Shown here in pieces: positions 54,590-62,886 of a DNA stretch of 64,000 nucleotides; position 1 is the stretch's first letter, and each line of letters starts with the position of its first letter. The notes under the pieces were generated by a model. It was not told where the DNA came from. It searched no databases and saw only the letters and a program-made list of their open reading frames with translations. The stretch is from Micromonospora gifhornensis (GTDB lineage Bacteria > Actinomycetota > Actinomycetes > Mycobacteriales > Micromonosporaceae). The stretch is taken from the NCBI RefSeq assembly GCF_016863515.1, contig NZ_BOPA01000003.1, positions 1 to 64,000 of the forward strand, written 5' to 3'. The position numbers and the translations under genes are program-made.

Positions 54590-54595
54590 TAGATT
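54590..54595 (+). promoter_or_regulatory. -10-like hexamer TAGATT for the 69-residue gene
   Basis: TAGATT fits TANNNT and lies 45 bp before ATG 54640, in the gap divergent from the cyclase gene. Confidence 0.4.
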
Positions 54596-54639
54596 CAGGC
54601 AACCGATTCGTTGATCGTTATCAGAGGGGGGACAGCCTC

Positions 54640-54849
54640 ATGGTGTACGTCATGTTGAGCAGCGACTGGACCGACGGTAACGGCGTCACCCACCTGGCCG
54701 GGGACACGGTGGATGTGGACGCCGCGACCCTCGCTCAGCTTCAGGCCCAGGGCATCGTCGGTGAGGTGCCGGGCAAGGGCAAGGACGGCACGGACTGGGC
54801 CGGGCCGGGCGGCACCGACTGGGCCGGGCCCGGGAGCACCAAGCCCTGA
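54640..54849 (+). CDS. Small acidic protein with GTDWAGPG repeats
   Basis: The 69-residue protein starts MVYVMLSSDWTDGNGVTHLAGDTVDVDAATLAQLQAQG and ends with two copies of GTDWAGPG. ATG 54640 has AGGGGGG at good spacing. The first 45 residues look like a small beta-rich fold seen in short actinobacterial and phage-associated hypothetical proteins. No function known. A strong terminator follows, so it is transcribed alone. Confidence 0.75.
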   Translation: MVYVMLSSDWTDGNGVTHLAGDTVDVDAATLAQLQAQGIVGEVPGKGKDGTDWAGPGGTDWAGPGSTKP

Positions 54850-54866
54850 CCGTGAGCTGCACACGG

Positions 54867-54895
54867 GCGGCGTCGGGACCTGTTCCCGACGCCGC
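54867..54895 (+). terminator. Hairpin terminator after the 69-residue gene
   Basis: A perfect 12-bp stem (54867-54878 with 54884-54895) has a CCTGT loop, followed by TTT. It is placed between two convergent genes and may serve both. Confidence 0.88.
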
Positions 54896-54936
54896 TTTCG
54901 TGTTCCGGCTTCGCGATAAGTGCGCGCGGCTGCCGG

Positions 54937-55629
54937 TCAGCGGTCGCTCATGCCGGCGCGGCGGCGCAGCGCCGGCACGTCGGTGACCACGATCCGGCGG
55001 CCCTCGGTACGCAGCCAGCCCCGGTTGGCGAACGATCCGATCGCCTGGTTGACGCTCTGCCGGGAACCGCCGGCCATCTCCGCGAGTTGGCTCTGGTTCA
55101 GCTCGATGGTGATCATCGGTGCCTGGCTCTCGCCGGCGAGCCGCACCAACGTCTTGGCGACCCGGCCGGGCAGGTCGAGGAAGACATGGTCGGCGTTCTG
55201 TTCGGTCAGCCGGCGGATGAGCGCGCCGAGGGACCGCATCACCGCGTCGAGGATGCGCGGGTTCGAGTGCACCAACTCCATGAAGGCGCCCCGGGACAGG
55301 GCCAGGGCGGTGCAGTCCTCGATCGCCTCGGCCGAGGCGGACCGGGTGGAGGCGTCCAGCAGCGAGACCTCACCGAGCACGTCAGGTGGTCGGATCACCG
55401 ACAGAACGGCCCGTTCGCCGGTCGGCGCGGTGCGGAACACCGCGACCGCACCCCTGCGCAGCACGATCAGCGACTCGCCCGGGTCGTTCTCCACGAACAG
55501 CAACTGACCCTTGCGATATGTCCGGGGCACCGCGGCGGCGATCACACGCTGGCGTACCTCGGGTTCCAGCCCGGCGAACATCTCCACACCGGTGAGAGCG
55601 TCGCCCGGCTCTGGCAGGCGCATCTCCAC
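54937..55629 (-). CDS. Crp/Fnr-family transcriptional regulator
   Basis: The 230-residue protein has a cyclic-nucleotide-binding domain (about 18-125) and a winged helix (about 155-220: LNQSQLAEMAGGSRQSVNQAI). The phosphate-binding cassette GEVSLLDASTRSASAEA keeps the Gly-Glu and Arg-Ser residues that bind cAMP in E. coli CRP. GTG 55629 is used; ATG 55623 is possible. The nearby cyclase could supply the ligand (inference). Confidence 0.9.
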   Translation of the reverse strand: MEMRLPEPGDALTGVEMFAGLEPEVRQRVIAAAVPRTYRKGQLLFVENDPGESLIVLRRGAVAVFRTAPTGERAVLSVIRPPDVLGEVSLLDASTRSASAEAIEDCTALALSRGAFMELVHSNPRILDAVMRSLGALIRRLTEQNADHVFLDLPGRVAKTLVRLAGESQAPMITIELNQSQLAEMAGGSRQSVNQAIGSFANRGWLRTEGRRIVVTDVPALRRRAGMSDR

Positions 55630-55888
55630 GGCCCCACCCCTCCCCGGTCAAGGACCCAACTCGCTCACCGGGTGAGCCTGGCGGCCCTGACAAGGCGGAC
55701 TGACACCCGATCGGCGTCCGGTAGCGGTACACATCAGATCATGACGGTCCGGTCGCGTGGTGTACACCCCTCAAGTCGCTTGTGTGACAGCTTCAGCTGC
55801 GATGTCACCGTTGCGGGTGGCGTGGAAGCGCTCCCGAGGCCTCGCCCCGCTCGTCAGGGCGGTACGGGCGTCGGCGAGGATGGCGGAG

Positions 55889-56386
55889 ATGGTCTACCGC
55901 TATTTCTACGACTGCGAATTCATCGAGGACGGCCGCACGGTCGAACTGGTGTCGATCGGCATGGTCGACGAGCACGGCCGCGAGTTCTACGCGGTCTCCA
56001 CCGAGTTCGACGCGTCCCGAGCCGTGCCCTGGGTTCGCCGCAACGTCCTGGACAAGCTGCCCTCGCCGGCGGATCGGGCCTGGCGTTCCCGTGAGCGCAT
56101 CCGCGACGAGTTGTACGACTTCCTCGTCGAGCCGCTGCGCGCCGGCAACGGCGAGGAGTTGGAACTGTGGGCCTGGTACGCCGCGTACGACCACGTGGTG
56201 CTCGCCCAGCTCTGGGGTGCCATGCCGGCGCTGCCCCGGGAGATCCCCCGGTTCACCAAGGACCTGCGGCAGCTGTGGGACGACCGGGGTCGCCCGCGGC
56301 TGCCGAACGCCGATTCGGCGCGGCACGACGCCCTGGTCGACGCCCGGCACAACCTGGCCCGGTGGCGGGCGATGACCGGATCGTAG
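55889..56386 (+). CDS. 3'-5' exoribonuclease (Rv2179c-type DEDDh)
   Basis: The 165-residue protein starts MVYRYFYDCEFIEDGRTVEL and has VSIGMVDEHGREFYAVS, ELWAWYAAYDHVVLAQLWG and RHDALVDARHNLARW. This matches the small DEDDh exoribonuclease Rv2179c of M. tuberculosis, with acidic residues in DCEF, YDH and DARHN and a catalytic His in RHDALVDA. It trims RNA 3' overhangs. ATG 55889 is set by homology; upstream in-frame ATGs at 55880 and 55757 are less likely. Confidence 0.9.
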   Translation: MVYRYFYDCEFIEDGRTVELVSIGMVDEHGREFYAVSTEFDASRAVPWVRRNVLDKLPSPADRAWRSRERIRDELYDFLVEPLRAGNGEELELWAWYAAYDHVVLAQLWGAMPALPREIPRFTKDLRQLWDDRGRPRLPNADSARHDALVDARHNLARWRAMTGS

Positions 56387-56467
56387 GTTTGGCTGGTTCC
56401 GTCCCGGGCACCGGTTCGGCCTGACGGGGGTCGACGTGAGGGAGCACCGCCATGAGCGAGCGCCAGC

Positions 56468-56998
56468 ATGACTGACGAGGCGATGGCCGTCGGCGCGGCG
56501 CGGGAGCGGATCACCGAGCTGATCCGGGCGGCGGGCAGTTGCACGCTCACCACCATCTCGCTCGACGGTCGGCTGGTGGGCCGGCCGATGCTCCTGCAAC
56601 GGGCGGCGTTCGACGGCGAGCTGTGGTTCTTCGGGTACGCCCGGTCGGCGACGGTGCGGCAGCTGCGGGTCAACCCGGAGGTCGAGGTGAGCTTCGCCGA
56701 CCCGGAGAGTCAGGTCCGGGTGTCGCTCTCCGGCACCGCTCGCGACGACCACGACCCGACGCGGGCAGCGCGGCTCTGGCGTCCGGAACTGGCCACCTGG
56801 TTCCCGGACGGGCCGACCACACCCGGTCTGACCCTGATCGCCGTGCACGTCACCGCTGCCCGTTGCTGGGACCGCACCGGCCGTCGACAGGATCTGCTCG
56901 GTGCTGCCGGGTCTGCGCCACCTGGTGCGTCGGCGTTCGCGCCGGGCAGTGTGCCGGTGACGGCCGGTGAACGTCGTGATCACGCTACTGAGCGGTAG
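56468..56998 (+). CDS. Pyridoxamine-5'-phosphate oxidase-like (general stress protein 26 type) protein
   Basis: The 176-residue protein has a split beta-barrel flavin-binding fold: CTLTTISLDGRLVGRPMLLQ, LWFFGYARSATVRQLRVNPEVEVSFAD. Such proteins bind FMN or F420. Activity is unknown. The ATG overlaps a 7-codon frame (MSERQHD, 56452-56475) that may aid initiation. Confidence 0.82.
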   Translation: MTDEAMAVGAARERITELIRAAGSCTLTTISLDGRLVGRPMLLQRAAFDGELWFFGYARSATVRQLRVNPEVEVSFADPESQVRVSLSGTARDDHDPTRAARLWRPELATWFPDGPTTPGLTLIAVHVTAARCWDRTGRRQDLLGAAGSAPPGASAFAPGSVPVTAGERRDHATER

Positions 56999-57092
56999 CG
57001 GGGCGCGGTGTCCGGTCGGACCAGCGGCGACTACAGTCGCAATGACGGCCCGCCCCGGGCCGGCAACGGCGCCGAAGGTCTGACGTGACGCA

Positions 57093-57098
57093 TATCCT
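57093..57098 (+). promoter_or_regulatory. -10-like hexamer TATCCT upstream of phosphofructokinase
   Basis: TATCCT fits TANNNT and lies 48 bp before ATG 57146, which has AGGAGG ten bases upstream. Confidence 0.45.
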
Positions 57099-57145
57099 GG
57101 GGCTTGATCGGGCTTGACCAGATGCTCCCAGGAGGATGAGCGATC

Positions 57146-58174
57146 ATGCGTATCGGCGTGCTCACCGGCGGCGGCGACTGCCCCGGTCTCAACGCGGTCA
57201 TCCGGGCGGTGGTCCGTAAGGGCGTCGCCAGCTACGGCCATGAGTTCGTGGGTTTCCGGGACGGTTGGAAGGGCCCGCTGGAGGGCCTGTCCCGCCCGCT
57301 GGGCATCGCGGAGGTCCGGGGGATCCTGCCGCGCGGCGGCACCATCCTGGGCTCCTCGCGGACCAACCCCTTCAAGATCGAGAACGGCGTCGAGCGGATC
57401 AAGGAGAACCTGGCCGCCCAGGGCGTCGACGCGTTGATCGCCATCGGCGGTGAGGACACCCTCGGTGTCGCCACCAAGCTGCACGAGCTGGGCGTCCACG
57501 TCATCGGCGTGCCGAAGACCATCGACAACGACCTCGGCGCCACCGACTACACCTTCGGCTTCGACACCGCGGTCAACATCGCGATGGAGGCCATCGACCG
57601 GCTGCACACCACCGCCGAGAGCCACCACCGCACCCTGGTGGTCGAGGTGATGGGTCGGCACGCCGGCTGGATCGCCCTGCACGCCGGCCTGGCCGGCGGC
57701 GCCAACGTGATCCTGCTGCCGGAGCGGGCCTTCGACGTCGAGCAGGTGGCCGGCTACGTCGAGAAGCGCTTCCAGCACCAGTACGCGCCGATCGTCGTGG
57801 TCGCCGAGGGTGCCCAGCCGCTGGAGGGCCAGATGGTCCTGCAGAACCAGGAACTTGACGCGTTCGGCCACGTCCGGCTCGGTGGCATCGGCCAGTGGCT
57901 GGCCGAGCAGCTGGAGGCCAAGACCGGCAAGGAGGCCCGGACCGTCGTGCTCGGGCACATCCAGCGCGGCGGCACCCCGAGCGCGTTCGACCGGGTGCTG
58001 GCCACCCGGCTCGGCCTGCAGGCCATCGACGCCGCGCACGAGGGCGACTGGGGCAAGATGGTCGCGATGCAGAGCACGGACATCGTCCGCGTCCCGCTCG
58101 CCGACGCCACCCGTGAGCTCAAGACCGTCCCGCTGGAGCGCTACGCCGAGGCCGAGGTCTTCTTCGGGAGCTGA
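57146..58174 (+). CDS. pfkA: 6-phosphofructokinase with pyrophosphate-type active-site residues
   Basis: The 342-residue protein has GVLTGGGDCPGLNAVIRAVV, LIAIGGEDTLG, GVPKTIDNDLGATDYTFGFDTA and MGRHAGWIALHAGLAGGA. At the two positions that separate ATP- from PPi-dependent enzymes it has Asp (GGED) and Lys (PKTIDND), the pattern of PPi-PFK such as the Amycolatopsis methanolica enzyme. Some actinomycete enzymes with similar sequence are reported to use ATP, so the phosphoryl donor is open. It is followed by a hairpin and proC. Confidence 0.9.
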   Translation: MRIGVLTGGGDCPGLNAVIRAVVRKGVASYGHEFVGFRDGWKGPLEGLSRPLGIAEVRGILPRGGTILGSSRTNPFKIENGVERIKENLAAQGVDALIAIGGEDTLGVATKLHELGVHVIGVPKTIDNDLGATDYTFGFDTAVNIAMEAIDRLHTTAESHHRTLVVEVMGRHAGWIALHAGLAGGANVILLPERAFDVEQVAGYVEKRFQHQYAPIVVVAEGAQPLEGQMVLQNQELDAFGHVRLGGIGQWLAEQLEAKTGKEARTVVLGHIQRGGTPSAFDRVLATRLGLQAIDAAHEGDWGKMVAMQSTDIVRVPLADATRELKTVPLERYAEAEVFFGS

Positions 58175-58183
58175 TCGTGGTTC

Positions 58184-58221
58184 CGGTGTCGCGGCGGGCC
58201 GCCCGGTCCGCCGCGACACCG
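58184..58221 (+). terminator. Hairpin terminator after phosphofructokinase
   Basis: A perfect 14-bp stem (58184-58197 with 58208-58221) has a 10-nt loop, followed by CTTTCC. It lies 9 bp upstream of the proC ribosome-binding site, so it could also reduce read-through into proC. Confidence 0.8.
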
Positions 58222-58244
58222 CTTTCCCGGAGGAGGTACGTCAG

Positions 58245-59063
58245 GTGTCAGCCGGAGTGCGCACCGTCGCGGTGATCGGCGCAGGCAAGATCGGCGAGTT
58301 GATGCTGTCCGGGCTGCTGCGCTCGGGTTGGCCGGTGGACCGCCTGCTGGCCACCGCCCGCCGCCCGGCCCGCGCCGAGGAGTTGACCGCCCGCTACGGC
58401 GTACGGGTGGTGGACAATCTCACCGCGGTCGACGAGGCCGACGTGCTGGCCGTGTCGGTCAAGCCACAGGACGCGGCGGTACTGCTTGACGAGATCGGGC
58501 CGAAGGTGCCCGGCGGCAAGCTGGTCATCTCCCTCTGCGCCGGCCTGCCCAGCAGCTTCTTCAGCCGCCGGCTGCCCGAGGGCACCCCGGTCGTACGGGT
58601 CATGACCAACACCCCCGCCCTGGTGGACGAGGCGATGACCGCCATCTCCGCCGGCGCGCACGCCACCGGGGAACACCTGGCGCTGGCCGAGGAGATGTTC
58701 AAGCCGCTCGGCTCCACCATCCGGGTGCCGGAGAGCCAGCAGGACGCGGTGACCGCCCTGTCCGGCTCCGGCCCGGCCTACTTCTACCTGCTGGTCGAGG
58801 CGATGACCGACGCCGGCATCCTGCTCGGCCTGCCCCGCCAGGTGGCGCACGACCTGATCGTGCAGACCGCGATCGGCTCGGCGGTGATGCTGCGCGACTC
58901 CGGCGAACATCCCGTGAAGCTGCGCGAGGCGGTCACCTCGCCCGCCGGTACCACCATCTCCGCCGTCCGCGAGCTGGAAAATCACGGCGTACGCGCGGCA
59001 CTGCTGGCCGCCCTGGAAGCGGCCCGCGACCGCGCTCGCGAGCTGGCCGCCCAGGCCGAATGA
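58245..59063 (+). CDS. proC: Pyrroline-5-carboxylate reductase
   Basis: ProC reduces pyrroline-5-carboxylate to proline. The 272-residue protein has VAVIGAGKIGELMLSGL (NADP-binding), SVKPQDAAVLLDE, VRVMTNTPALVDEAMTAI, ALSGSGPAYFYLLVEAMTDAG and LREAVTSPAGTTISAVRELE. GTG 58245 has AGGAGG eight bases upstream; a longer frame on the same strand from 57810 is antisense-free but overlaps pfkA and is rejected. Confidence 0.93.
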   Translation: MSAGVRTVAVIGAGKIGELMLSGLLRSGWPVDRLLATARRPARAEELTARYGVRVVDNLTAVDEADVLAVSVKPQDAAVLLDEIGPKVPGGKLVISLCAGLPSSFFSRRLPEGTPVVRVMTNTPALVDEAMTAISAGAHATGEHLALAEEMFKPLGSTIRVPESQQDAVTALSGSGPAYFYLLVEAMTDAGILLGLPRQVAHDLIVQTAIGSAVMLRDSGEHPVKLREAVTSPAGTTISAVRELENHGVRAALLAALEAARDRARELAAQAE

Positions 59064-59126
59064 TCCCTCCCCGGGCAGTCGGACAGCTCGGAGTGACCCC
59101 TCCTCGGGCAGCCGGACAGCTCGGCG
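59061..59126. repeat. 33-bp tandem duplication beginning at the proC stop codon
   Basis: Units at 59061-59093 and 59094-59126 match at 29 of 33 bases. Each starts with TGA; the first TGA is the proC stop. The unit includes CGGGCAG and CGGACAGCTCGG. Confidence 0.88.
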
Positions 59127-59280
59127 CGGACGCCGGTCAGCGTCGGGTCGCGGATGATCCACTCCGTTACGCCGATATGGCGGGTTCCCTGTGGCGGGGA
59201 AACCGCCAGTTCAGCGAAACGGAGTCGATCACGCCCGGCGCTGGTATCCCCGGCAGGTCCGGGTGACGCATACTGGCGCG

Positions 59281-59631
59281 GTGTTCACTCTCGCTCAGGC
59301 CCGGCACCTGGTGGCCACCCTGCAACCTCGGATCGACGAGCTGATCCGGGTCCGCGCCGACCTGACCGAGTTGCAGGTCGATCTGACCAACCACGGGCTC
59401 AGCGCACTCGGCGGACGACCCGAGCTCAAGGGGCTGGAAGCGCGCCTGCACGCGATCTGCGACGAGATCGGGCAGCACGGCATCGAGATCAAGAGCGTCG
59501 CGCCGGTGCTGCTCGACTTCCCCGGCGAACGCGAGGGCCGACAGGTGCTCTGGTGCTGGCTGGAAGGGGACGCCGACGTGCGCTGGTACCACCGCGCAGA
59601 CTGCGGCTTCGCCGGCCGCCGCCCCCTCTGA
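59281..59631 (+). CDS. DUF2203 family protein
   Basis: The 116-residue protein matches DUF2203: FTLAQARHLVATLQPRIDELI at the start, a helical middle and the end VLWCWLEGDADVRWYHRADCGFAGRRPL. GTG 59281 is taken from the family start; GTG 59263 is possible. Members are small helical proteins of unknown function. Confidence 0.78.
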   Translation: MFTLAQARHLVATLQPRIDELIRVRADLTELQVDLTNHGLSALGGRPELKGLEARLHAICDEIGQHGIEIKSVAPVLLDFPGEREGRQVLWCWLEGDADVRWYHRADCGFAGRRPL

Positions 59632-59742
59632 TCTCCACTGAACTCCGCGCCGGGCACGGGTCCGATGTGGAGGCCACTCGTCCGGTGGCGACACTCGCTA
59701 CGGTGGGCGTGGATCATGCTTACCAACGGGGGAGGGCACTGA

Positions 59743-60336
59743 ATGTTCGCCGTACGGTTGACCGCCGATGCCGAGCTGCGTCCGCTCAATCCGTGGCACG
59801 CGGAGGAGTTCCTGGCCAACCTGGACCGGGCCCGGAAGAACATGACGCCCTGGGTGTCGCCGGCCTTCGTGGCCACCGACCTGGACGGGGCACGGCTGGT
59901 GCTCCAGCGTTACGCCGACCGGTGGGCCCGCGACGACGGCGGCATCTGGGGCATCTGGTCCGACGGGACGCTTGTCGGCGGGGTGCTGCTGGTGTCACTG
60001 AACGCCGGGACGGGAGTCTGCGAGGCGGGCTGCTGGTTGGAGCCGGCCGCCGAGGGACGCGGGCTGGTGACCCGCGCGGTCAGCCGGCTCATCGACTGGG
60101 CGGTCGACGAACGCGGCCTGCACCGGGTCGAGTGGCGCGTCCTCGCCGGCAACGTCCGCAGCATCGCGGTGGCCCGTCGGCTCGGCATGCGTCGTGACGG
60201 CGTACTGCGTGAAGTGGTTGCGGGCCCGGACGGGCGGTCCGACCTGGAGATCTGGTCGCTGCTGGCCCCGGAGTGGCGCGCCCACCGCGCCGGTGCGCCG
60301 CGCGGTGCGGATGGCGGCGAGCGACTAGAAAACTAG
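59743..60336 (+). CDS. GNAT acetyltransferase, RimJ/RimL type
   Basis: The 197-residue protein starts LRPLNPWHAEEFLANLDRAR and has the acetyl-CoA loop WLEPAAEGRGLVTRAVSRLI and the RimL-like HRVEWRVLAGNVRSIAVARRLG. It acetylates a protein N-terminus or small amine; the target is unknown. Its TAG stop lies 4 bp before the LuxR gene ATG, so the two are probably one operon. Confidence 0.87.
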   Translation: MFAVRLTADAELRPLNPWHAEEFLANLDRARKNMTPWVSPAFVATDLDGARLVLQRYADRWARDDGGIWGIWSDGTLVGGVLLVSLNAGTGVCEAGCWLEPAAEGRGLVTRAVSRLIDWAVDERGLHRVEWRVLAGNVRSIAVARRLGMRRDGVLREVVAGPDGRSDLEIWSLLAPEWRAHRAGAPRGADGGERLEN

Positions 60337-60339
60337 GGT

Positions 60340-61848
60340 ATGGCGCGCTCGACGACTCTCGTCCGACCTGCACCGGCCCGACAGGTTCTGCCCGTCGTCG
60401 CCGCGAGCACGGCGGGGGCGAGTGTCGTCGCGCTCGCCGCGCTGGGGGCGGCCGGCCACGGCGGCTACGCGAGCGACCCGGTCGGCGCTGTCGCCCTGGC
60501 CGCGGCGGCGACGGTCAGCACCGTCGTGGCTGCCCGACTCGGTCGATCGGGCCACCGCGCCGCGGGCCGGCTCGCCGCCGGACTGGCCGTGTCCCTGCTC
60601 GCCTACCTCCTGCTCACCGTCCTGACGGTGGCCGCGGTCGCTACCGGCCAGCCGTGGGCTGCGGTGACCGTCGCGGCGTGGAACTCGGCCTGGATCCCGC
60701 CGCTCGCGCTGATGCAGCTCACCGCCTCGGCGGCCGTCCGCACCAGCGGTGCCACCCCCTGGACGCACCGCGTCGTGGGCCTCACGTTGGGCGTGGTCAC
60801 ACTTGTCAACGCGGTACTGACCACGGCGAGCGAACCGTTCGCGGGGCTCCCGACGATCGCGGGGGAGTCGTGGCGTACCGCGCTCGCGCCGGTCGGCGCC
60901 GCCGTCACCCTCCTGGGGATGGGCGCGCTGCTCCTGCTGCCGGTGACGCTCTGGCGAGCCGCCCTCGGCTCGCACGAGACCGTCCGGGCACGGCTCGGCA
61001 TCGCCGCCGCGGCGACCACCGCGGCACCGCTGACCGTCGCCTTCTGCCTGCTCCTCGCCGTCGCCCGGGCACCCGGCGGCGTCGAACCCGCGCTGGGCTC
61101 GGTGGCCTTCCTGGTGGCACTCTCGGGTGCCACCGCGTTCGCCGCCGGCTGCGCGCTCGCCGCCGCCCGGGGTGCCGCCGAACCTCGTCAGGTCACCGTC
61201 GTGGTCCGCGTCGCCGGTCTGACCGCCGCAGCCCTGATCATCGCCGGCGTCGGCACGATCGTGGCCGCTCCCGGCTCGTCGCTCGGCCCGACCACGGTAG
61301 CCCTGCTCGTCTCGGCGCTTACCGTCCTCGTCGGCGGCGCGGCCTGGGTCGCGACGGGCCTGCTGGCCCGAACCCTCACATCCCCGCCGCCTTCAGGACC
61401 GGTCGGTCCGGAGACGACGCCGCGAGTCGAGGCGACGATCGCACCGACACATGTCGGAGCCCCGCACCTTTTGCCGTCCGACACGCCGCCCACAGCCGAG
61501 GTTTCAGCCGGGACGACGGATGCGGTCACTGGTCCGGACGCGGCCGGTGGATCTGGCGTGGTCGGGACGGCGGATGCGGTCGCTGGGCCCACGGCGGCCG
61601 GGGCATCGGGCGGGGTCGGGCTGGTGGCCCTCGGTGGGTTGACGGCGCGGGAGCGGGAGGTGCTCGCTGCGCTTGCCGAGGGGGCCAGCAACGCCGGGAT
61701 CGCGGCGCAACTGGTGGTATCCGAGCGTACGGTCGACGCACACCTGCGGGCGATCTTCATGAAGCTCGACCTGACGCCCGGCGGCACCACCAACCGGCGG
61801 GTGCAGGCGGCACGGATCTGGCTGGAGCACAGCCGACAGCGCTCCTGA
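60340..61848 (+). CDS. Membrane-embedded LuxR-type regulator
   Basis: The 502-residue protein has about nine N-terminal membrane segments (15-355), a Pro/Thr/Ala-rich linker (360-425) and a C-terminal LuxR HTH (about 430-490: LTAREREVLAALAEGASNAGIAAQLVVSERTVDAH). This is a one-component regulator in which the membrane domain replaces a receiver. No catalytic domain is visible, so it may bind DNA while membrane-tethered or act after cleavage (inference). It is followed by a four-helix membrane protein. Confidence 0.8.
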   Translation: MARSTTLVRPAPARQVLPVVAASTAGASVVALAALGAAGHGGYASDPVGAVALAAAATVSTVVAARLGRSGHRAAGRLAAGLAVSLLAYLLLTVLTVAAVATGQPWAAVTVAAWNSAWIPPLALMQLTASAAVRTSGATPWTHRVVGLTLGVVTLVNAVLTTASEPFAGLPTIAGESWRTALAPVGAAVTLLGMGALLLLPVTLWRAALGSHETVRARLGIAAAATTAAPLTVAFCLLLAVARAPGGVEPALGSVAFLVALSGATAFAAGCALAAARGAAEPRQVTVVVRVAGLTAAALIIAGVGTIVAAPGSSLGPTTVALLVSALTVLVGGAAWVATGLLARTLTSPPPSGPVGPETTPRVEATIAPTHVGAPHLLPSDTPPTAEVSAGTTDAVTGPDAAGGSGVVGTADAVAGPTAAGASGGVGLVALGGLTAREREVLAALAEGASNAGIAAQLVVSERTVDAHLRAIFMKLDLTPGGTTNRRVQAARIWLEHSRQRS

Positions 61849-61942
61849 GCAGGAGATTGCTGAAGATAGGTGTTGAGGCCGATGCCCGTGACGGCGGCCT
61901 CGGGGCACGGTGGGCCATCACTCGACCGTGGAGGCTCGCACC

Positions 61943-62671
61943 GTGTCCGTCCCGTACCTGCGCCGCGTCGCGCTCGTCGCCCTGTTCGTCCTGCTGCTCG
62001 TCTCGCTGGTCGGCCGGACCGTGTTCATGCTCTGGGAACCACCGTTCGACGGCACGATCCGGTACGACGACATTCGCGAACTGGGCTCGGCGTACTGGCC
62101 GATGAACCTCTACCTGGGTGGCCCGGCGTACGCGGTGTCCTGGGTCGCCGTCGCGGTCTTCATCGTCCGGCTCGGCAGGGGACGCGCCGGGGTGCTGAAC
62201 CTGGTCGGCGCGTTCCTGGTCGGTCTCGGTGGCGTGGTGTTCGCGCTGACGATCACCGCGGAGGTGCTCCCGTTCGCCTACGCGGCCGACCCGGCCGTGC
62301 TGCCGGAGGCGCAGGGACGCGCCCTGTTCGACGTGCTCAACGACCGGCTGGACTGGGTGATCCCGGCCATCATCAGCAGCCAGTTGGCGATCGTCGCGGG
62401 CATGCTCCTGGCCCTGGTCGGTGCGCTGATCGCGCGGACCATGCCCCGGCCGTTGACCATCGCCGCCCTGGTCTACGCGGTGCTCTTCGTAGCGCTCCCG
62501 CTGGCGCAGTTCGGCCGCGCCGTCGTCATCGTCGACTACCTGCTCCAGGTGGCCCTGGTCGCCGCGATCGGCTGGTACGGGCTGCGAGCCGTCGACCGCG
62601 AGGCACGGGACACCACCCCGCAGGCGGCCGACGATCGCTCCACCCCGCACACGGAATCCGCCGTCGCGTGA
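61943..62671 (+). CDS. Multi-pass membrane protein of unknown function
   Basis: The 242-residue protein has about six membrane segments (RRVALVALFVLLLVSLVGRTVFML at the start) and one extracytoplasmic loop with EPPFDGTIRYDDIRELGSAYWPMN. GTG 61943 has GGAGG eight bases upstream. It follows the membrane LuxR gene by 94 bp on the same strand and may be its target or partner (inference). The stop codon lies at the start of a degenerate tandem repeat. Confidence 0.7.
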   Translation: MSVPYLRRVALVALFVLLLVSLVGRTVFMLWEPPFDGTIRYDDIRELGSAYWPMNLYLGGPAYAVSWVAVAVFIVRLGRGRAGVLNLVGAFLVGLGGVVFALTITAEVLPFAYAADPAVLPEAQGRALFDVLNDRLDWVIPAIISSQLAIVAGMLLALVGALIARTMPRPLTIAALVYAVLFVALPLAQFGRAVVIVDYLLQVALVAAIGWYGLRAVDREARDTTPQAADDRSTPHTESAVA

Positions 62672-62824
62672 CTCGCGCGCAGTCCGCCTGCCGCGTCACC
62701 CGCGCGGAGTCCGTTTGTCCGTGACCCGCGCGGAGTCCGCCTGCCGGGTGACCTGCGCGGAGTTCGCCCGCCCACGTGACGCGCAGGGGATTCGCCGTCG
62801 CGTGACGCGGACCGGGCGAGCGGG
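62668..62824. repeat. Degenerate 26-28-bp tandem repeat starting at a stop codon (5-6 copies)
   Basis: Units begin GTGACCCGCGCGGAGTCCG or variants at 62668, 62695, 62721, 62748, 62776 and 62802. The first unit carries the stop codon of the preceding gene (TGA 62669-62671). Copies have diverged by substitutions and 1-bp length changes. Confidence 0.88.
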
Positions 62825-62825
62825 T

Positions 62826-62873
62826 CGGCGGAGAACCGACCCACTGGCCCGGCGGAGAACCGACCCGCTGGCC
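62826..62873. repeat. 24-bp tandem duplication
   Basis: Units at 62826-62849 and 62850-62873 (CGGCGGAGAACCGACCC...) differ at one base and are followed by a partial third. They fill the gap to the oxidoreductase gene end. Confidence 0.9.
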
Positions 62874-62886
62874 CGGCGGCGAGCGG

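Noticed and set aside
55805..58219. An 804-codon minus-strand frame
   Set aside because: It is antisense to the exoribonuclease, PNPOx-like and phosphofructokinase genes, which all have clear motifs.
60273..62105. A 610-codon plus-strand frame
   Set aside because: It overlaps the membrane LuxR gene in another frame; it is Arg/Gly-rich without domains.
62668..62873. Tandem repeats considered as a CRISPR array
   Set aside because: Units are contiguous with no spacers, degenerate and without cas genes.
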